From Symbiodinium natans (taxonomy: Eukaryota > Sar > Dinophyceae > Suessiales > Symbiodiniaceae): a DNA stretch of 64,000 nucleotides. Position 1 is the first letter of the stretch. Each line of letters begins with the position of its first letter. The notes under the pieces are model-generated. The model did not search any database and was not told where the DNA came from. It saw only the letters and a list, made by a program, of their open reading frames with translations. Below, one piece after another: positions 41,820 to 53,699 of this stretch. The translations under genes were made by a program, and so were the position numbers. The stretch lies in NCBI GenBank assembly GCA_905221605.1, contig CAJNDS010000042.1, positions 1 to 64,000 of the forward strand, read 5' to 3'.

Positions 41820-42440
41820 GGCCTTTCGCACCTCCTCTGTGACTTCGAGGTCGGCACCCCGGGCCGCGATCTGCTGTCTTCGCAGATCCAGGAACTTGTG
41901 GCAGCCCCCAAAGCGGCCCACACAGTGCAGAAACTCATGGTGAGTGATCCTGGCAAGAACGACATTGTACCAAAAGGCGCAAATGTCGTATCTGACGCGT
42001 GCAAAGCCCTGCACTGCAATAACAGACGAAACTGCAGGCGATTTGATCATGGGCGGTCTTCCCATCAGGATCTCTGTCCACCGTGTTGACAAACTTGTCG
42101 ACTTCAGCACTCCCATGGGGGAAGCCGAGATAGTCAAGCATGTACTCAATCCTCGGGAGTCAGGAGAAACGTCATGTTGTGCAAGCCGCACCGATTCAGA
42201 CACAAGCCGCTGCCGCGACAGTTTCGCGACCGAACTTTGCACAGGTCCAAGCTTCTCTGCGCCTTGAAGAACTCCATTTCCGTTCCTCCCAATGTCAGGT
42301 TTGCAAACTAGCATCCGCCTGGTGTAAAGCTCACCAAGCCCCTACGGATGTAAACTCGTGACGCACACCTTGGCCGTCTCAGCCTACCTCTACTGCAGCC
42401 CGAGCTGCTTGTCAAAGCGAGCGAACGCAGCAGCTGTAGT
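41820..42440 (-). CDS. EF-hand calcium-binding protein, four exons seen
   Basis: Exons: (about 42560 or 42433)-42409, 42285-42253, 42151-42059 and 41949-(about 41820). The spliced sequence has two canonical EF-hands. The loops are DKNGNGVLQGAE (preceded by AFARF) and DRDPDGKITHHE (preceded by KFVNTV and followed by FLHCVGRFGG). They are linked by KIEYMLDYLGFPHGSAEVD, which aligns with the calmodulin inter-hand spacing within one residue. Loop positions 1, 3, 5 and 12 are acidic or polar as required, with G at position 6, so both hands should bind Ca2+. The C-terminal helix (FLDLRRQQIAARGADLEV) matches a tail I associate with dinoflagellate EF-hand proteins. Donors are GC, GC, GA. All three introns are phase 2 and split an AAG codon. 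Upstream sequence DLEWYCEEQTTAA is open in frame; the start codon is not identified. The C-terminus runs into a CCCTAAA-like repeat. Confidence 0.85.
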
Positions 42441-42721
42441 TTGCTCTTCGCAATACCATTCCAAATCGAGGTGGTCAAGAGCATCATGAGCTTCCTCCTT
42501 GCAGTGAACACACTCAAAGGCGTTTGCTTGCAAGAGGACGCTCGCATCTCCCTTCCGATTAAGGAGCATGTTTTCCCCTCCATCTTCCTTTTCGTCTCTC
42601 TCTCTCTCTCTGAGTATTTTCCGGTGCCCCCTCCTCATTTTCTGCGGCCTCGCCCCGCTTGATGGCCTGCGAGTGGCAAAGCCATGTTCACGCAAGCCAA
42701 GCACACAACATACCAACATAC

Positions 42722-42850
42722 GTTACATTACATTACATTACATTACATTACATTACATTACATTACATTACATTACATTACATTACATGAATACGTTACA
42801 CTACATTGCATTGCGTTGCATTGGCATTGCATTGCATTGCATTGCTATAC
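42722..42850. repeat. (TTACA)n pentanucleotide microsatellite
   Basis: About 13 perfect TTACA units, then degenerate TTGCA units. Frames through it read Thr-Leu-His-Tyr-Ile repeats and are artefacts. (AC)n and (GT)n patches follow at 42898-42990. Confidence 0.95.
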
Positions 42851-43102
42851 ATTACTTTACACTGCAATTTTCATGACATTTCATGACATGCCATGACATA
42901 CACACACACACGTAAAACAAGTATGCACATAAACATAAGTAGATACATACACATAAATATATAGAGAGAGAGGTCGTGTGTGTGTGTGGGGCCTCTTGGC
43001 ACCGCTGCACGAAAGCGTGGAGGGCGTGGTCCGGCTGTTCCAAGAAAGGCCTGGCGCAGTCAGCCGAAGCATCTTGAAGACTGGACTTGGCCACGCTATT
43101 TG

Positions 43103-43215
43103 GGGGTTTCCGAAATTAAATTAATTAGGGGCACCTGAACTTGGGGTCCTTATTACAAGGGAATCCTACAATTTGGGGGACTCTAGCAGGGGTCACTTGA
43201 TTTCATAAACCCCAT
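43103..43215 (+). repeat. Dispersed repeat, copy 2
   Basis: Plus strand GGTTTCCGAAATT (43105), then GGTCCTTATTACAAGGGAAT (43145) and CCTACAATTTGGG. It corresponds in order to the inverted copy at 15640-15711, with an extra AAATTAATTAGGGG-like segment. Confidence 0.7.
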
Positions 43216-44244
43216 TTAAGGCCTGTTCAAACGAAGCATGTGGAAACCGGACACCGATCAAGGCCGGTCACGGTGAGACGCAGTCCGCCTGCCCTGGGCC
43301 CCGAGGCCCTGACCCAAACCCCAGCCAGCATTGCTGGCTCCCTCGTTTTGTCTTGATCTTCGTTGCTGTCCTTACGAAAAATGTCTGCTGAGAATGCCTC
43401 GGCAAGCCTTCTAGTGCCACTGGGGTGTGCGGCGCAGCTTCTCCCGACCAAGGCCGAGTGAACATGCATCATGGAGCGGATGGGTAATCGATGTTTACAT
43501 ACTAGTCATGCGCTTTCAGCTTAATTTCGCCTCAACTACTAGCGGAACACCCAAATGGGGGGAGGGGGGGGGGGGGGTTGGGGATCTGACTGGCCACTTC
43601 AGCCTATTGCTGCCCAAGCCCGAAACCACGTCTTGCTACGTGGGGCAGGCGACTCCACGTCAGCAAGCAAGTCATGCTGTTGTCCGAGTTGTGTAAGGGT
43701 ACTGGCAGAGAGACTTTAACACGGCCTGTGCAACAGCAAGCGCTTAGGCGATGCCCAAAATGGTGTCAGCGCACAGGGGTTCTTGGAAAGTGTACACGAT
43801 CGAAAACTACAATGTTGCTGACAAATCCTACACAGATGCTTTGCCTGTATGATTGTACGAGATGGTACCATGATGTGCCATGCCTCCGAACGCCCGTAGG
43901 TCCGCAAGCCACCCAAACTCTGAACAAAGATTCACTGATCTGAGCGAGAAGGCAACAGCAAAGCGAGCCTCTCTTTCAAGAGCGCCGCCAACCGTTCACT
44001 TGAGGCAGCATGACGGCTTAAGGATGGCGGCTTCCTCAGAAAAGAATGGTATGATGACTATTCTCAGCGGGCTCTTGTTGCTGACCTATGTGCACAGTGG
44101 TCGACATGTGATGTCACAGCCCAGACACGGCCAATAGGAAGGCAAACCGGTTTTGCTGCAGGCAGGCTGAGCAGATACCAAGCTGCCACCACATCCCATC
44201 AAGACAGTCGATGGAGGGGAGCGTCTTGTCTGTGTGTACTGATA

Positions 44245-44577
44245 TCAAGAAGAGTGCACAAGGGACCTAAAAAGGTCACTTGGACTCTCTTGTCCCAAAA
44301 ACACATGTGCCTTCATGTGCCTCATCCAATAGTCTGTGCCACAGCTCATCAATGCGTACGTGTCCCGTCTAGAGACATAGAGCCAATGCAGCATTTCGTT
44401 GACTTCCATGCTTGCAGACGCTCTCGCAACTAAGCGACACGAACCGCCTATGATGCTATTGACAAGCAAATCAGAACTGGCGTGGGCGTGAGGTTCTGGC
44501 GGCGCAAAGCCGTGACGGTCACTGCTCCGAAGCGGATGTTCCAGTGCCTGCACTCGCAGCTTTCTGCCATTTGTCAA
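44245..44577 (-). CDS. Candidate exon, unrecognised protein
   Basis: The minus strand reads LVARASASMEVNEMLHWLYV, then SRRDTYALMSCGTDYWMRHM, then AHVFLGQESPSDLFRSLV before a stop. This is a convincing run of about 65 codons. An upstream piece at about 44545-44610 follows an acceptor (ACGCAG) and reads LNDLDKWQKAASAG. Family not recognised. Confidence 0.4.
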   Translation of the reverse strand: MTNGRKLRVQALEHPLRSSDRHGFAPPEPHAHASSDLLVNSIIGGSCRLVARASASMEVNEMLHWLYVSRRDTYALMSCGTDYWMRHMKAHVFLGQESPSDLFRSLVHSS

Positions 44578-44719
44578 GGTCGTTCAAGCCCTGCGTTCAG
44601 TCCACGAGCTGCACGATAAAGAAAGCAGGCGGGTGTCGGCTCTTCTGTAGCGAGTGCTCGGCTGAGCTGGGCACGGCATGGGTTGCTGTCAGCGAAGCAG
44701 GGATGGGCCTGTCACAGAG

Positions 44720-45200
44720 TTCAGAAACACGAAGCTTTGATGTTTCGACTTTCGATGTCTTTAAGTGCCTGGTTCGGGTGTCCCGCACCGTCAACTCCAA
44801 CTTCTCCGCTGGAGGCCTGGCACAAGGGGTATTTTAACAGTATTCCAAGGGTTGCGGCTTGGCATTCAGGGAGAAGGTATGACAGAGCAGGCTCTGCATT
44901 CCACTCTCGGCACTGGATGCAAGGCTTCAGGTCGTCGAGCTTGGGCTCTTTGAAGCTCACTCTTGTGCAACACGCCGGCATGACACGATGGATATGTGCG
45001 TGGCCTCAGCGTAAGAAAATCTCCAACGCCGGGAGGGGCCAGAGGCCATCAGAGGCCAAGGGGTGCACGAGTTCTGAGGCTGGAATACCCCGCGCAAGAC
45101 AAATTCCACCGACCCCGACAGATTGGGCGGACGACCATGTACTGCGCATCGTGGCGAAATGCGTCCGTGGGAGGCTTTTCGATCACATCCTTGCAACCGA
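44720..45200 (-). CDS. Candidate exons, unrecognised protein
   Basis: At about 45090-45200 the minus strand reads KDVIEKPPTDAFRHDAQYMV then VRPICRGRWNLSCAG. A second piece at about 44860-44980 reads RVSFKEPKLDDLKPCIQC. Both are plausible exons. The long plus-strand frame 44683-45210 is their complement and less convincing. Confidence 0.35.
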
Positions 45201-45255
45201 CAGGATCTGACTGTTCTGCTTAGCTTCCCTGGATTCGCTGCTAAGGTTTTTCATA

Positions 45256-46500
45256 ATGCCAAACACACAGTCAGTCCTCTCTGACGTCCTCTGGCGCAGG
45301 CATCGTCTTGGCCTCCCCATCACCAGACGCTCTCCTCTCCTAGAGTCTGCGCCTTTCGAGGCGCCACCAGCAATACCAACAACCCCCCACCACGCCAGGC
45401 TGCGGACGCAGAAAGCCTCGAACTCATCCTCCTTTCCAGAATGCTCCGCCCTGCAGAAGTCTTGGCATGGGAAGGCACACTGCTTCAGTCAGGAGATTCC
45501 AAACTGAGCCTGTTCATACACATTCCTTCCCGCATCGATGCTGAGCGTATACAAAGAATCCGCTCCAGAACAGCAAAAGCTACGCAAGAGGCTAGGGGTT
45601 ACGCGTTCGGAGATGCCTGGGGTGTGGGAGCTGCTTCGAAGTTTCTTGAAGCTGCTGGCCTGAGCCTGGCTCGCTCGCTGGCCCGGACACGTGGGTAATT
45701 GCGCCTGAGCAGACACGAACATTAAAATGTTCCTATCCCCCCATCTCCATCTACCTATGGCTGCAAGATATAGATAGATTCGTGCATCTGCTACATACAT
45801 ATGTGGCATCTGTTGCAAATGTTACATGTGTTATGCTATATATGGAAAATATGCGGAGATATACGCATGCTTACCCACTCTCCCACGACAAAGCGCCTGC
45901 CGCCATTGCTGTCATGGGGCGGGTGGGGTGCCAACATACCAGAACTCCAAAAGTTTAAGGCACAGTATTCCAAGATTCACACAACAAGGAGGCTCAGATG
46001 TCCAAACCTTCACAAATCCACACAGGAGCTCGCCGTCTTCACCATTTGCATACGCCACCATACACCGACAAATGGAGGGGTCCCTTACCCGCGTGCTACC
46101 GATGCACCAACCAGTAAATACCATTAGTCGTGTCTTCGAGAAGAAACAGCCCTTCTACATGTGGGGGAACGAAACAAAAACAACGAGCACATGTGTACTC
46201 CCCCCCCCCCCCTAAAAGAAACACCCTCAATATGATTTCAGCGAACCCCACCTGGGGGGGGGGGGTGGGGGGTGCGTGGTTTTTGGAGGGGTAAATATTT
46301 ATAGATGCATACGTATATATAGTATGTACAGATATGTAGTATCTAACATCTACACATATAAGGACGTTGCTGTGACAGCGTAGCGCACCTGGCGCTCGGA
46401 GCTGGAGGAGGGCTTGCAACAGCGGCCATGGGCTCCGGGCTGCAGCTGCGGTACTGGGTATGAACCCTAAACGCCCTAAACCCCAAACCCTGAACACACT
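45256..46500. other. No confident gene
   Basis: Plus-strand frame 45441-45698 (IHIPSRIDAERIQRIRSRT) is protein-like but stands against the strand of every confirmed gene and has no motif. C and G runs lie at 46201-46212 and 46255-46270, and CCCTAAA-like fragments at 46465-46492. Confidence 0.35.
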
Positions 46501-46785
46501 CACAATCCGAATGTAACATCGACTCTCTAACGGCTAGTAGGAGCCTGCATCCTGAACTTGCACAGCGTGCTATGGGACTCATATTCAGTAGCTGGGAAAG
46601 CCGGAGTTGAGCCAAGGCATCCCGCGCGAGAAAACATCGGGACACAAGAGGCATCTAGCCATCAGCAATGCCCCTTCAGCTGCCCCGCGTTGCGGCGACA
46701 TGATCCGGAGATTGCACGCATGCAGATGAAGATGGCCATACCTTGCCCTGCCAGTAGTGCTCTCGACCCACCCATTAATAAATAA

Positions 46786-47022
46786 TTATTATTATTACAC
46801 TTATAATTACAATTATGATGATTATTTCATTTATTATTAGTATTGTTATTATTCGTATTCTTATTGTTACTAGTATTATTAATCATAAATGAAGGCCCGG
46901 AGTGGCCGCAGCTCCTCCGTGATGCTAAGCCACACCGCTTTGAGCGTTCGGGGCTGAGGTTCGAGGGCCAAGAAGAGGTTTAGGGTTTAGGGTTTAGGGT
47001 TCAGGGTTTAGGGTTTAGGGAG
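46786..47022. repeat. (ATT)n microsatellite and telomere-like run
   Basis: ATT-rich repeat at 46786-46885, then a clean run of five TTTAGGG-type units at about 46977-47020. Confidence 0.9.
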
Positions 47023-47587
47023 TCTTAAACTGTTTTTCGTCGGGGCCCTTTGCACTTCAGGCCGGAACAGGAAAATCACCAGAAGGCAGACTGAAGAATC
47101 ACCAATCGTAACTAGCGATTTATTGGAGAAGGGCAACCTTCGGCCAGGTATGTATAGGGATGATCTCGCACCCTTGGGTCTGCCAGCGTGTGTCTTGAAA
47201 CTCTAACCCCCACACCGTCGGACTTGCTTTGCAAGCCAAGCACCCGGTCAGAGTTTACTGCCTGTTCCAGCCGGACATCAAAACGAATTCTCGGATTCAC
47301 ACATCGCAAATGGACACATCGTTGCCAGAGGCGTCACTTTTGTGAGAGCCTGACTTGGCTTTGGTCAGGCTTGTCGTGTCACAGGTTACTACTTACTACT
47401 TCAGGGAGCTCCGGGCCCCCGCAGGCTATGTTCCTGTGCCGGAAACAGCTGCTGCAAGCAGGACTACAGGAATGTTGCAAGAGGTTTTGCCGGGGCACAG
47501 GTGCTCTCCCGTCCCTGTACACACCGCAATGGTCCCTCTTTCTGCATGTCTCTGCTACTTTTCTGCTACCCTTCTTCCGTGTAGGGA

Positions 47588-48100
47588 TTCTCCGCCAGCT
47601 CCTCAGAACGTTCTCGGATGCAGGCGAAGTTGGCATCCTGCATCAATCTTCTGGATTCGGATTCCGCTTCCGCGGTTGCAGCCAGTAGTGTAGGACTTGG
47701 ACTAAGTTTCGGCTACACATGGCTACACCAAGTCTGTAGTTGCTACTCTGCGCCTGCACATCTTGCCCGTTCAGACCACCCAGCATGCAAATAACAGCAG
47801 AAGTGTTCGTAGAGTCATCAAATTCAAACAAAGCTCAAACCCGACAATCGTCGGTTCTGACTGCACCAGGAGCCATCGGAAGACATGCCGAAGTACACTG
47901 TCTAGGAGCATGCTAGATTGCACCTCACTGAAGCAATTGCAACTGCTACTGCCGAGTCCAGCATCCAGGACAGAAGCCGCAAGAAACCACTGCAGTCGAT
48001 GCAGCTGCCCCGCTGCTCCACCTCCCCAAAGCGGATGCTCACTGCAAATTCTACGGGGGGGCCTTGCTGGACAGCCATGTTGCGCATGAGACATCTACAC
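47588..48100 (-). CDS. Candidate exons, partly coiled-coil protein
   Basis: At 47590-47690 the minus strand reads LAATAEAESESRRLMQDANF then ACIRERSEELAENPYTEEG, a charged helix. At about 47900-48080, in gene order upstream, it reads AVQQGPPVEFAVSIRFGEVE then QRGSCIDCSGFLRLLSWML. Another possible piece at 47190-47290 reads FDVRLEQAVNSDRVLGLQSK. No named domain. Confidence 0.4.
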
Positions 48101-49279
48101 TCCATTCCCGAAGTATCCGGTCTCGAATCCGCACGAAGACACAATACGTGATTTAATATGTGTTAGCGTCGGCCTCAGCACATGCTGCCAAGAGGAGTAT
48201 GTTGGAGGGGTTTCTGCTTTGCATGGTGTGTATGGAAGACACAATGCAGCGGCACACTATGCTCACCTATAAAGTATACTACAAGGATATAGCTGGGTAT
48301 CTTCAAGCGGTCCATGTTGGCAAGAAGTCGGCCCGTCTGAGGGTGCAGCAGGCAAGGTGTTCTGCATATCAAGTGCAGCTCGCGCCTGGTAAGACAACAC
48401 CAGGGATTCTCTATGCGCAAGATGCACTTCTAGCCAGCTTGTGCCAGCGTTATATTGGTCGTGCGCGAATCACTCGCCGAAAGTTCACTGCGAGGACTTG
48501 CTGCTCTCCACGCCTACGAGGGCTAACGGTCGCGCTTGCGCCTTCAGCAGTTTCAAGTGGGTTGGCGTCAGAGGAACTCCAAGCTCACCTTAAGTCCGAT
48601 TGTCAAGGCATCCATCGCAGTCCATCGCATTTGCACTGCAACGTTTTCGAAGTACTCTGCTCTGCTCCCCGTCGTCCTACGCACCTACACAATGCGATAT
48701 TCGCGCGCTGCGCCCTGCGCGCCACATCCTTGGAGAGCGGCGCAGCAGCTTCCACAGCCGCGAATGGGTAAGCTTCGGTTCCTCGGTCACCACGCTGTCC
48801 CAGGGTCCAGTCGCAAACTCGCAAACCGCCACAACCGCAACATCCTACAACAGCGGACTCGACTTGATGTCTGCACTTGCAGCACTTTGCTCAGTGATGG
48901 CCGGGGCATGAGCAGACTGAGGCTCTTCTGATGAAATCCGCTCCAGGCCTGAAGGATCTCACGAATTTGAGCATCAACACCCTGTCGATGCCCGCTTTTT
49001 GCACTTTGTGCCCTTCAATTTTTGGTGCTATTTGCAAGGGTTGCCGTACTCGGGGTATGGTCACTAGGGCGTCCCGAGCAGTGCTCCCGAGGCGAGTGTC
49101 TGAAGATGTCTGAAGTGCTGAAAGCTACGGGAATCGGATGTGTCGGGGTCGCGATCCCGGCAGCTGTCGTAGGTACAGATTCAATGATATGAGATGGGCT
49201 CAAGGCTCGCGGTATATGGGGATTGCGTAGGAACTACCACTCCACCGGGAAGCTGAAGGAGAGTGCACTATTAAATACC

Positions 49280-49490
49280 CTTCAACTGAGCAGAAAGTAC
49301 AAGGAACGAGTATTGGCAACATGTCCGAGTGTATGCTGCACTTGACACCATCTTCGTCTGCGGCCCACACTGGGTTCAGGGACAGGTTCCTCATCTGAGT
49401 CGCTGTCACTCCTCCTGTCCTCGGCTTTGCTGCCAGCAGTCCCCACCTCCTGAGCCCCGTCATTTGAGCCTCGAAATGGCCTCCTGAGCA
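49280..49490 (-). CDS. Candidate exon, acidic low-complexity protein
   Basis: The minus strand reads GSNDGAQEVGTAGSKAEDR then RSDSDSDEEPVPEPSVG, an acidic serine-rich linker typical of eukaryotic nuclear or cytoskeletal proteins. A competing minus frame (49200-49556) is also open. Unassigned. Confidence 0.3.
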
Positions 49491-50498
49491 CGTGGCATTA
49501 GAATGCTCGCACCATGTAACGAAGACCTCGGCACGCCAAGGCTGAGGTACTAACAAGCGACCATAGCAAAAACCAACTGACTTGCCAGCGACCTTGACTC
49601 TTAGGAGTCAGCAACCCGAAGCTCCTCTTGCTCTTTGTCAGAGAAGAGGTGCGATCTGGTTTGACTTTCCACCTCGAAACAACTTAAGAATTTTGCAAAT
49701 AATCTACTGGCATCTACTGAGTAGATCGGAGTCATGGAGAGCCTGAATACCCATCATCAACATGTCCTGGCTCCGGGGGTCTCGCTGTCTTAACATCCTC
49801 TTCGGTCTGCAGGACGCGCAGGAAGTGCACCTGATAACACAGCTTAATCAACCCAGCATGGTGTGGGGAGAGTCAAAAAAGCCAGACTCAGGCACGCAGC
49901 GCACACAGGCAGACACAGAGAGAGACAGATAGGCAATAAACGGAGGACGGACAGACAAAGGAAAGAAAAACCAACAGACGCAGACGAAGAACAGACGGAG
50001 AGCAGACTCAAGAAACATGCAGAGACACGTGAGGACACACCGAGATGGGAACAAACACCCGCACGCCCAGAACATGGACATAAACACAGCACCCGCCGAG
50101 CCCCGCACGAAATTCCAGAACGTGATGCCTGGAGCGCCGGGCAGCCCCACCTCCTCCTGAAGGCCACGTTAACCCAAAGAAGGCCAGAATTGCGACACAG
50201 TGTCTGAGCTTTCAAAGAGTGCTGTCACAAACAATGTTGCACCTCACTTGCACCTCCACGGCGTGCGGAGAGGCGCGCTTGCTCGAGCAGGCCTCGCACC
50301 CACATCGGCGAATCAAACATGCATGAAGCGTGTTGGGCCGAAACTTTTGAAACCATCTTGAGAGAGGGGCGAACGAAGTGCCTCTGATCGTCCACCTACG
50401 TTCGACCACCCGAAAGGACAGCGGCAAGCTGGAAAATTTTTTGCGGAGGCTCATGACTCGTGAGCGTTGAAGTCCAAGCAGCTGTGCGAAGATCAATC

Positions 50499-52817
50499 TT
50501 CAAGTCAGACAGAAGTGGTGGCATTTCGTCGCGAGTAAGCTTCCGATTGCCGTCTGTGTCGTACCTCGATGCTGGCATGCGCTTGACAGTGCTGCCCTGC
50601 TTGTCTTGCAACATCAGGGTTCTTTGTCACTACCACTCTCCAGCTTCCATGTGCCCAAGTACCACTTTGCACCCAATCATACTTGACAAAACTTCTTGAG
50701 CTTCAACATCAACAGATCGAGACAATTGAGCCTCTCTACCCCTTTAGAATCATCTTGAATCATCTTGAACCTTCCCTTGGAAAATTCCGAGTCGGTCGAG
50801 TCGACTAAGCCTGAGACTTGTCGAAGGCCTGCTGAAAGGTTCGGACCTGTTGCAACTGCTACCTTATGTCATATGTGCTGTATACTATATACAATAAACT
50901 ACATACCATGCATATATACACATACAGGCACAGATAAATACGTAGACACGCCAACTAAGAGCTCAATCTTATTTACAAGTACTACACTATGCAAGATTCA
51001 CATGAAGCGCCCTATTCCCCGATTCCCGACAAGCCGGTGAGTCCCCGAGCCTCGTCATCTGTAAAGCCTGCCTGGCACATTGTTTCGTAGAGATGTAGCA
51101 GGCACCACGTGAGACCACAAGTCATGCCCCACTTCTGAAAGGAAGGGTCCACCAAAACCCCACCACCTGCTTTCGCATCTGGCTCAGGATTTGCCGCCGC
51201 ATGTTGTCAAGCACCTGCACGAAGTCGTCCTTGGGAGCCGCAAAGCTCCCGCAGATTTGCGGGCTCCAGATGTGTGCTCCACAAGGGCAAGATCTGCACA
51301 AAAACCCTGGGCCCTGCACGAAATCAATGTAGCGTGAGTCCCGAACCCCTGGTCAAATCTTCTGAAGGAAATCGCCCGACTTTCCAGAGATAAAAGCTCC
51401 ACAAAGCTCGGAGCTGCCAGTGCCCGCCTTGCAGACACTGGCTTATCACGCTGACGCTGACACGCCGATCCATTTGTGTAAGCACTGACCTCAGGATGAC
51501 AGACACAGAGAAAGCGAGTTCAGAATCCTCAATGTCAATGAAAGCCTGAGGGTAGTTGAGGGAAGAGCTTCAGGCAGTCTTGCTTCAGAACAAGTTCGTC
51601 TTCGCAGTTGCGGTCGAAGACCTGATAGTACATCGGATGCTGCAGAGACGAAAGACTTCAACAACGATGCCGCTGCCTGCTTCAGGTGGCTGAGGCACTC
51701 ATCACGGTGAAGCCTCGGCAGCAAGCCAGAACCACCTGAAGAATGGATTCCAAAGGGCACGTGACATCACAAGACTTGGCCCCTCACCGAATCAGCCTCA
51801 AGAACCTGATCCAATGCATGCCAGCCCGGATGAAACAAAGATGGACAGGTTGAGGTTTCGAGTTGGGGAGTTTAGATGAGTTTAGGGTTTGCTGGCAGTC
51901 CCTCTTCCCTGTAGGACGCATGGCTGCTCGAAAGTCTTACAACACCACGGTGTCGACGTTGTCGACTGCAAAGCAAACTACTTGCGGCCAGGGTCTAGAG
52001 CGTCCCCATTTACCGCCATGCGACCTACCAACTACGACAGAACAAGCCGAAATCTTGAACGTGCTACCTTTCGTATTCAATTCCTCTTTCAGAAGAACAC
52101 AAAAAACTCAAAACATGGCAGACAAAGCAATCTGCTCCGAGCCACTCTGGAAAGCCCATTCGGTCGGCGCCGTCCAGGTTCACGGACTGGCGCAGCGTCG
52201 TGCGATTTCTTGTTTCAAGGAAGCCAGCAATGGGGAGGGGGTAAGATGGCTTGTGAAGTGCTCGATGATGCTCTAGCTCTAGGGGTGATGTTATGTTGAA
52301 TCCGAATCCAGGCATAAGTTGACGTCCAGAGTCAACGCTTCAGAGGGTTTCTCCTCAGTACGACCGAAGCCAAGCAAACCATGCGCAGCAAGTACACGGA
52401 GCCATGCAGGTTTGGGTCCTTGGACAAAATCACGGTGCCTGGAAGTAGCTGTCTGCGGCATCCAACCTTAAATCGGGCGCCTCTCCCAGTGCTTTGGATG
52501 CCTCATTTCACACTTTTGTATGCCGGGGTTGTGGCTCGATGCTGAAGCCCAGCCACCGCAATATGGAGGCGACCTCCAACACGCCCACCTGTCCCGAGCC
52601 TTAGGGTTCCATGGTGCCATCGTGCCACCCAACAGCACGACACTGCCCTGCACATCCCTGCACTACGCCACTACGCCGCTATGCCGCTATGCCTATGGCG
52701 AGCTCTGCAGGAGAGCTCCCAAGCGTGCTCTGGAATGTGGTTGACATGTCCATGACACCTCTGCTTGAGTCAACCACCTTCTGTGTCGAAAGCGCGAAAC
52801 ACCTCGAAGAACTCGTC
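50499..52817 (-). CDS. EF-hand calcium-binding protein with micro-exons
   Basis: Exons fixed at both ends: 52817-52778, 51214-51167 (VLDNMRRQILSQMRKQ), 51071-51051 (AGFTDDE), 50846-50818 (VRTFQQAFD plus split K) and 50564-50499. A further exon begins at 52599. Exon 52817-52778 ends FFEVFRAFDTEG, and with the next exon it makes the loop DTEGSGQVGVLE followed by VASILRWLGF. The last exon completes FDKYDTDGNRKLTRDEMPPL, whose loop is DTDGNRKLTRDE with R in place of the usual G at position 6. A degenerate hand (VFDRNCEDELVLKQDCLKLF) is visible near 51580-51640. The order EF - RRQILSQMRK - GFTDDEV - EF matches dinoflagellate multi-EF-hand proteins. It should be a Ca2+ sensor. Ends and some internal exons are not found. 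Donors include GT, GC and GA. Confidence 0.8.
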
Positions 52818-53075
52818 CTAAGTGGGTCGGTGACAGAGCTCAGCCAGCCTCAAACGGCGCTGCAAAGTGAGGCAACCACGACATCGCATCGGCTGAATCC
52901 ATCCTTGGATACATCAATCGCAGATGTCGGCCGGGCGAGTTGGTCACCCAGCTTCCACCATCCCAGGTTCTGCCCACAAGCCCATTATTACCCAGTGTAT
53001 ACCCAGTGTCCGTGCGGCAGAAATCTTGCGCCAGGTGAACAAAGCATTCGAAATCGATTTCCTGGTCCTGCGCAG

Positions 53076-53077
<2 letters not shown>

Positions 53078-53111
<34 letters not shown>

Positions 53112-53330
53112 GCTCGCGTGCACAAACAACAGCCGACGCGGCTCTGTGTGTTGGTCGATCTCGATCTTTCTCTCTCTCTCTCTCTCTCTCTCTTCTTCTT
53201 ATTCTTATTCTTATTATTCTTCTTCTTCTTCTCATTCTTCTTCTTCTCATTATTATTCTTCTACTTCGCCTTCGTCTTCTTCTTCTTGTACCCAGCGAAG
53301 GATCTCTCTCTCTCTCCGTCTCTCCTACAC
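53078..53330. repeat. (AC)n, (CT)n and CTT-rich microsatellites
   Basis: (CA)n at about 53080-53110, (TC)n at 53165-53190 and TTCTTATTC/CTTCTT units to about 53290. Frames through them read Ser/Leu/Phe or Arg runs. Confidence 0.95.
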
Positions 53331-53699
53331 GCATAACCTCCCCGAAGGGAGGCCGCCCTCGCTGACTCTCTCTTTCTCTCGTCACTTGCTTTCGTTCGTA
53401 TGCTTTTCTCCATCCTTTGTACTTGCCTGTCTTTTCTCTCTGTTAACTCTTCATATTGACCACCCGTTTGCGCTGCTCTTCTTGCGGGCTTGGGGATGCT
53501 TTTGGGTGCCCTCAGCTTGAAGGGTGGAGCTGCAGTCCTTGGAGACCTTCTGTCGCTCCAGGAGGTCCTCCAAATCTGCTCGCCTCAGTCATCTTGGCGA
53601 GCTGCGTTGTTGTGACTCTGTGGCTCTCCTTGTGGTTCTCCTCCCCACCCTGAACGCCCATAAGAAACTTACCAAACTCAGCAGCACATCCGCACAAAA

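Noticed and set aside
42722-42790. CRISPR-like array
   Set aside because: The repeat is a 5-base microsatellite without spacers. No other direct-repeat set in the window has regular unique spacers, and the genome is eukaryotic.
42684-42896. Plus-strand frames reading TLHYI repeats
   Set aside because: They translate the (TTACA)n microsatellite.
48160-48771. Plus-strand open frame of 203 codons
   Set aside because: Long, but no domain or periodicity, and opposite in strand to all confirmed genes. Kept only as a possibility.
51420-51540. Minus-strand stretch DSELAFSVSVILRSVLTQMD as a further EF-hand
   Set aside because: It is open and protein-like, but the loop lacks the acidic pattern and no splice junctions connecting it could be fixed.
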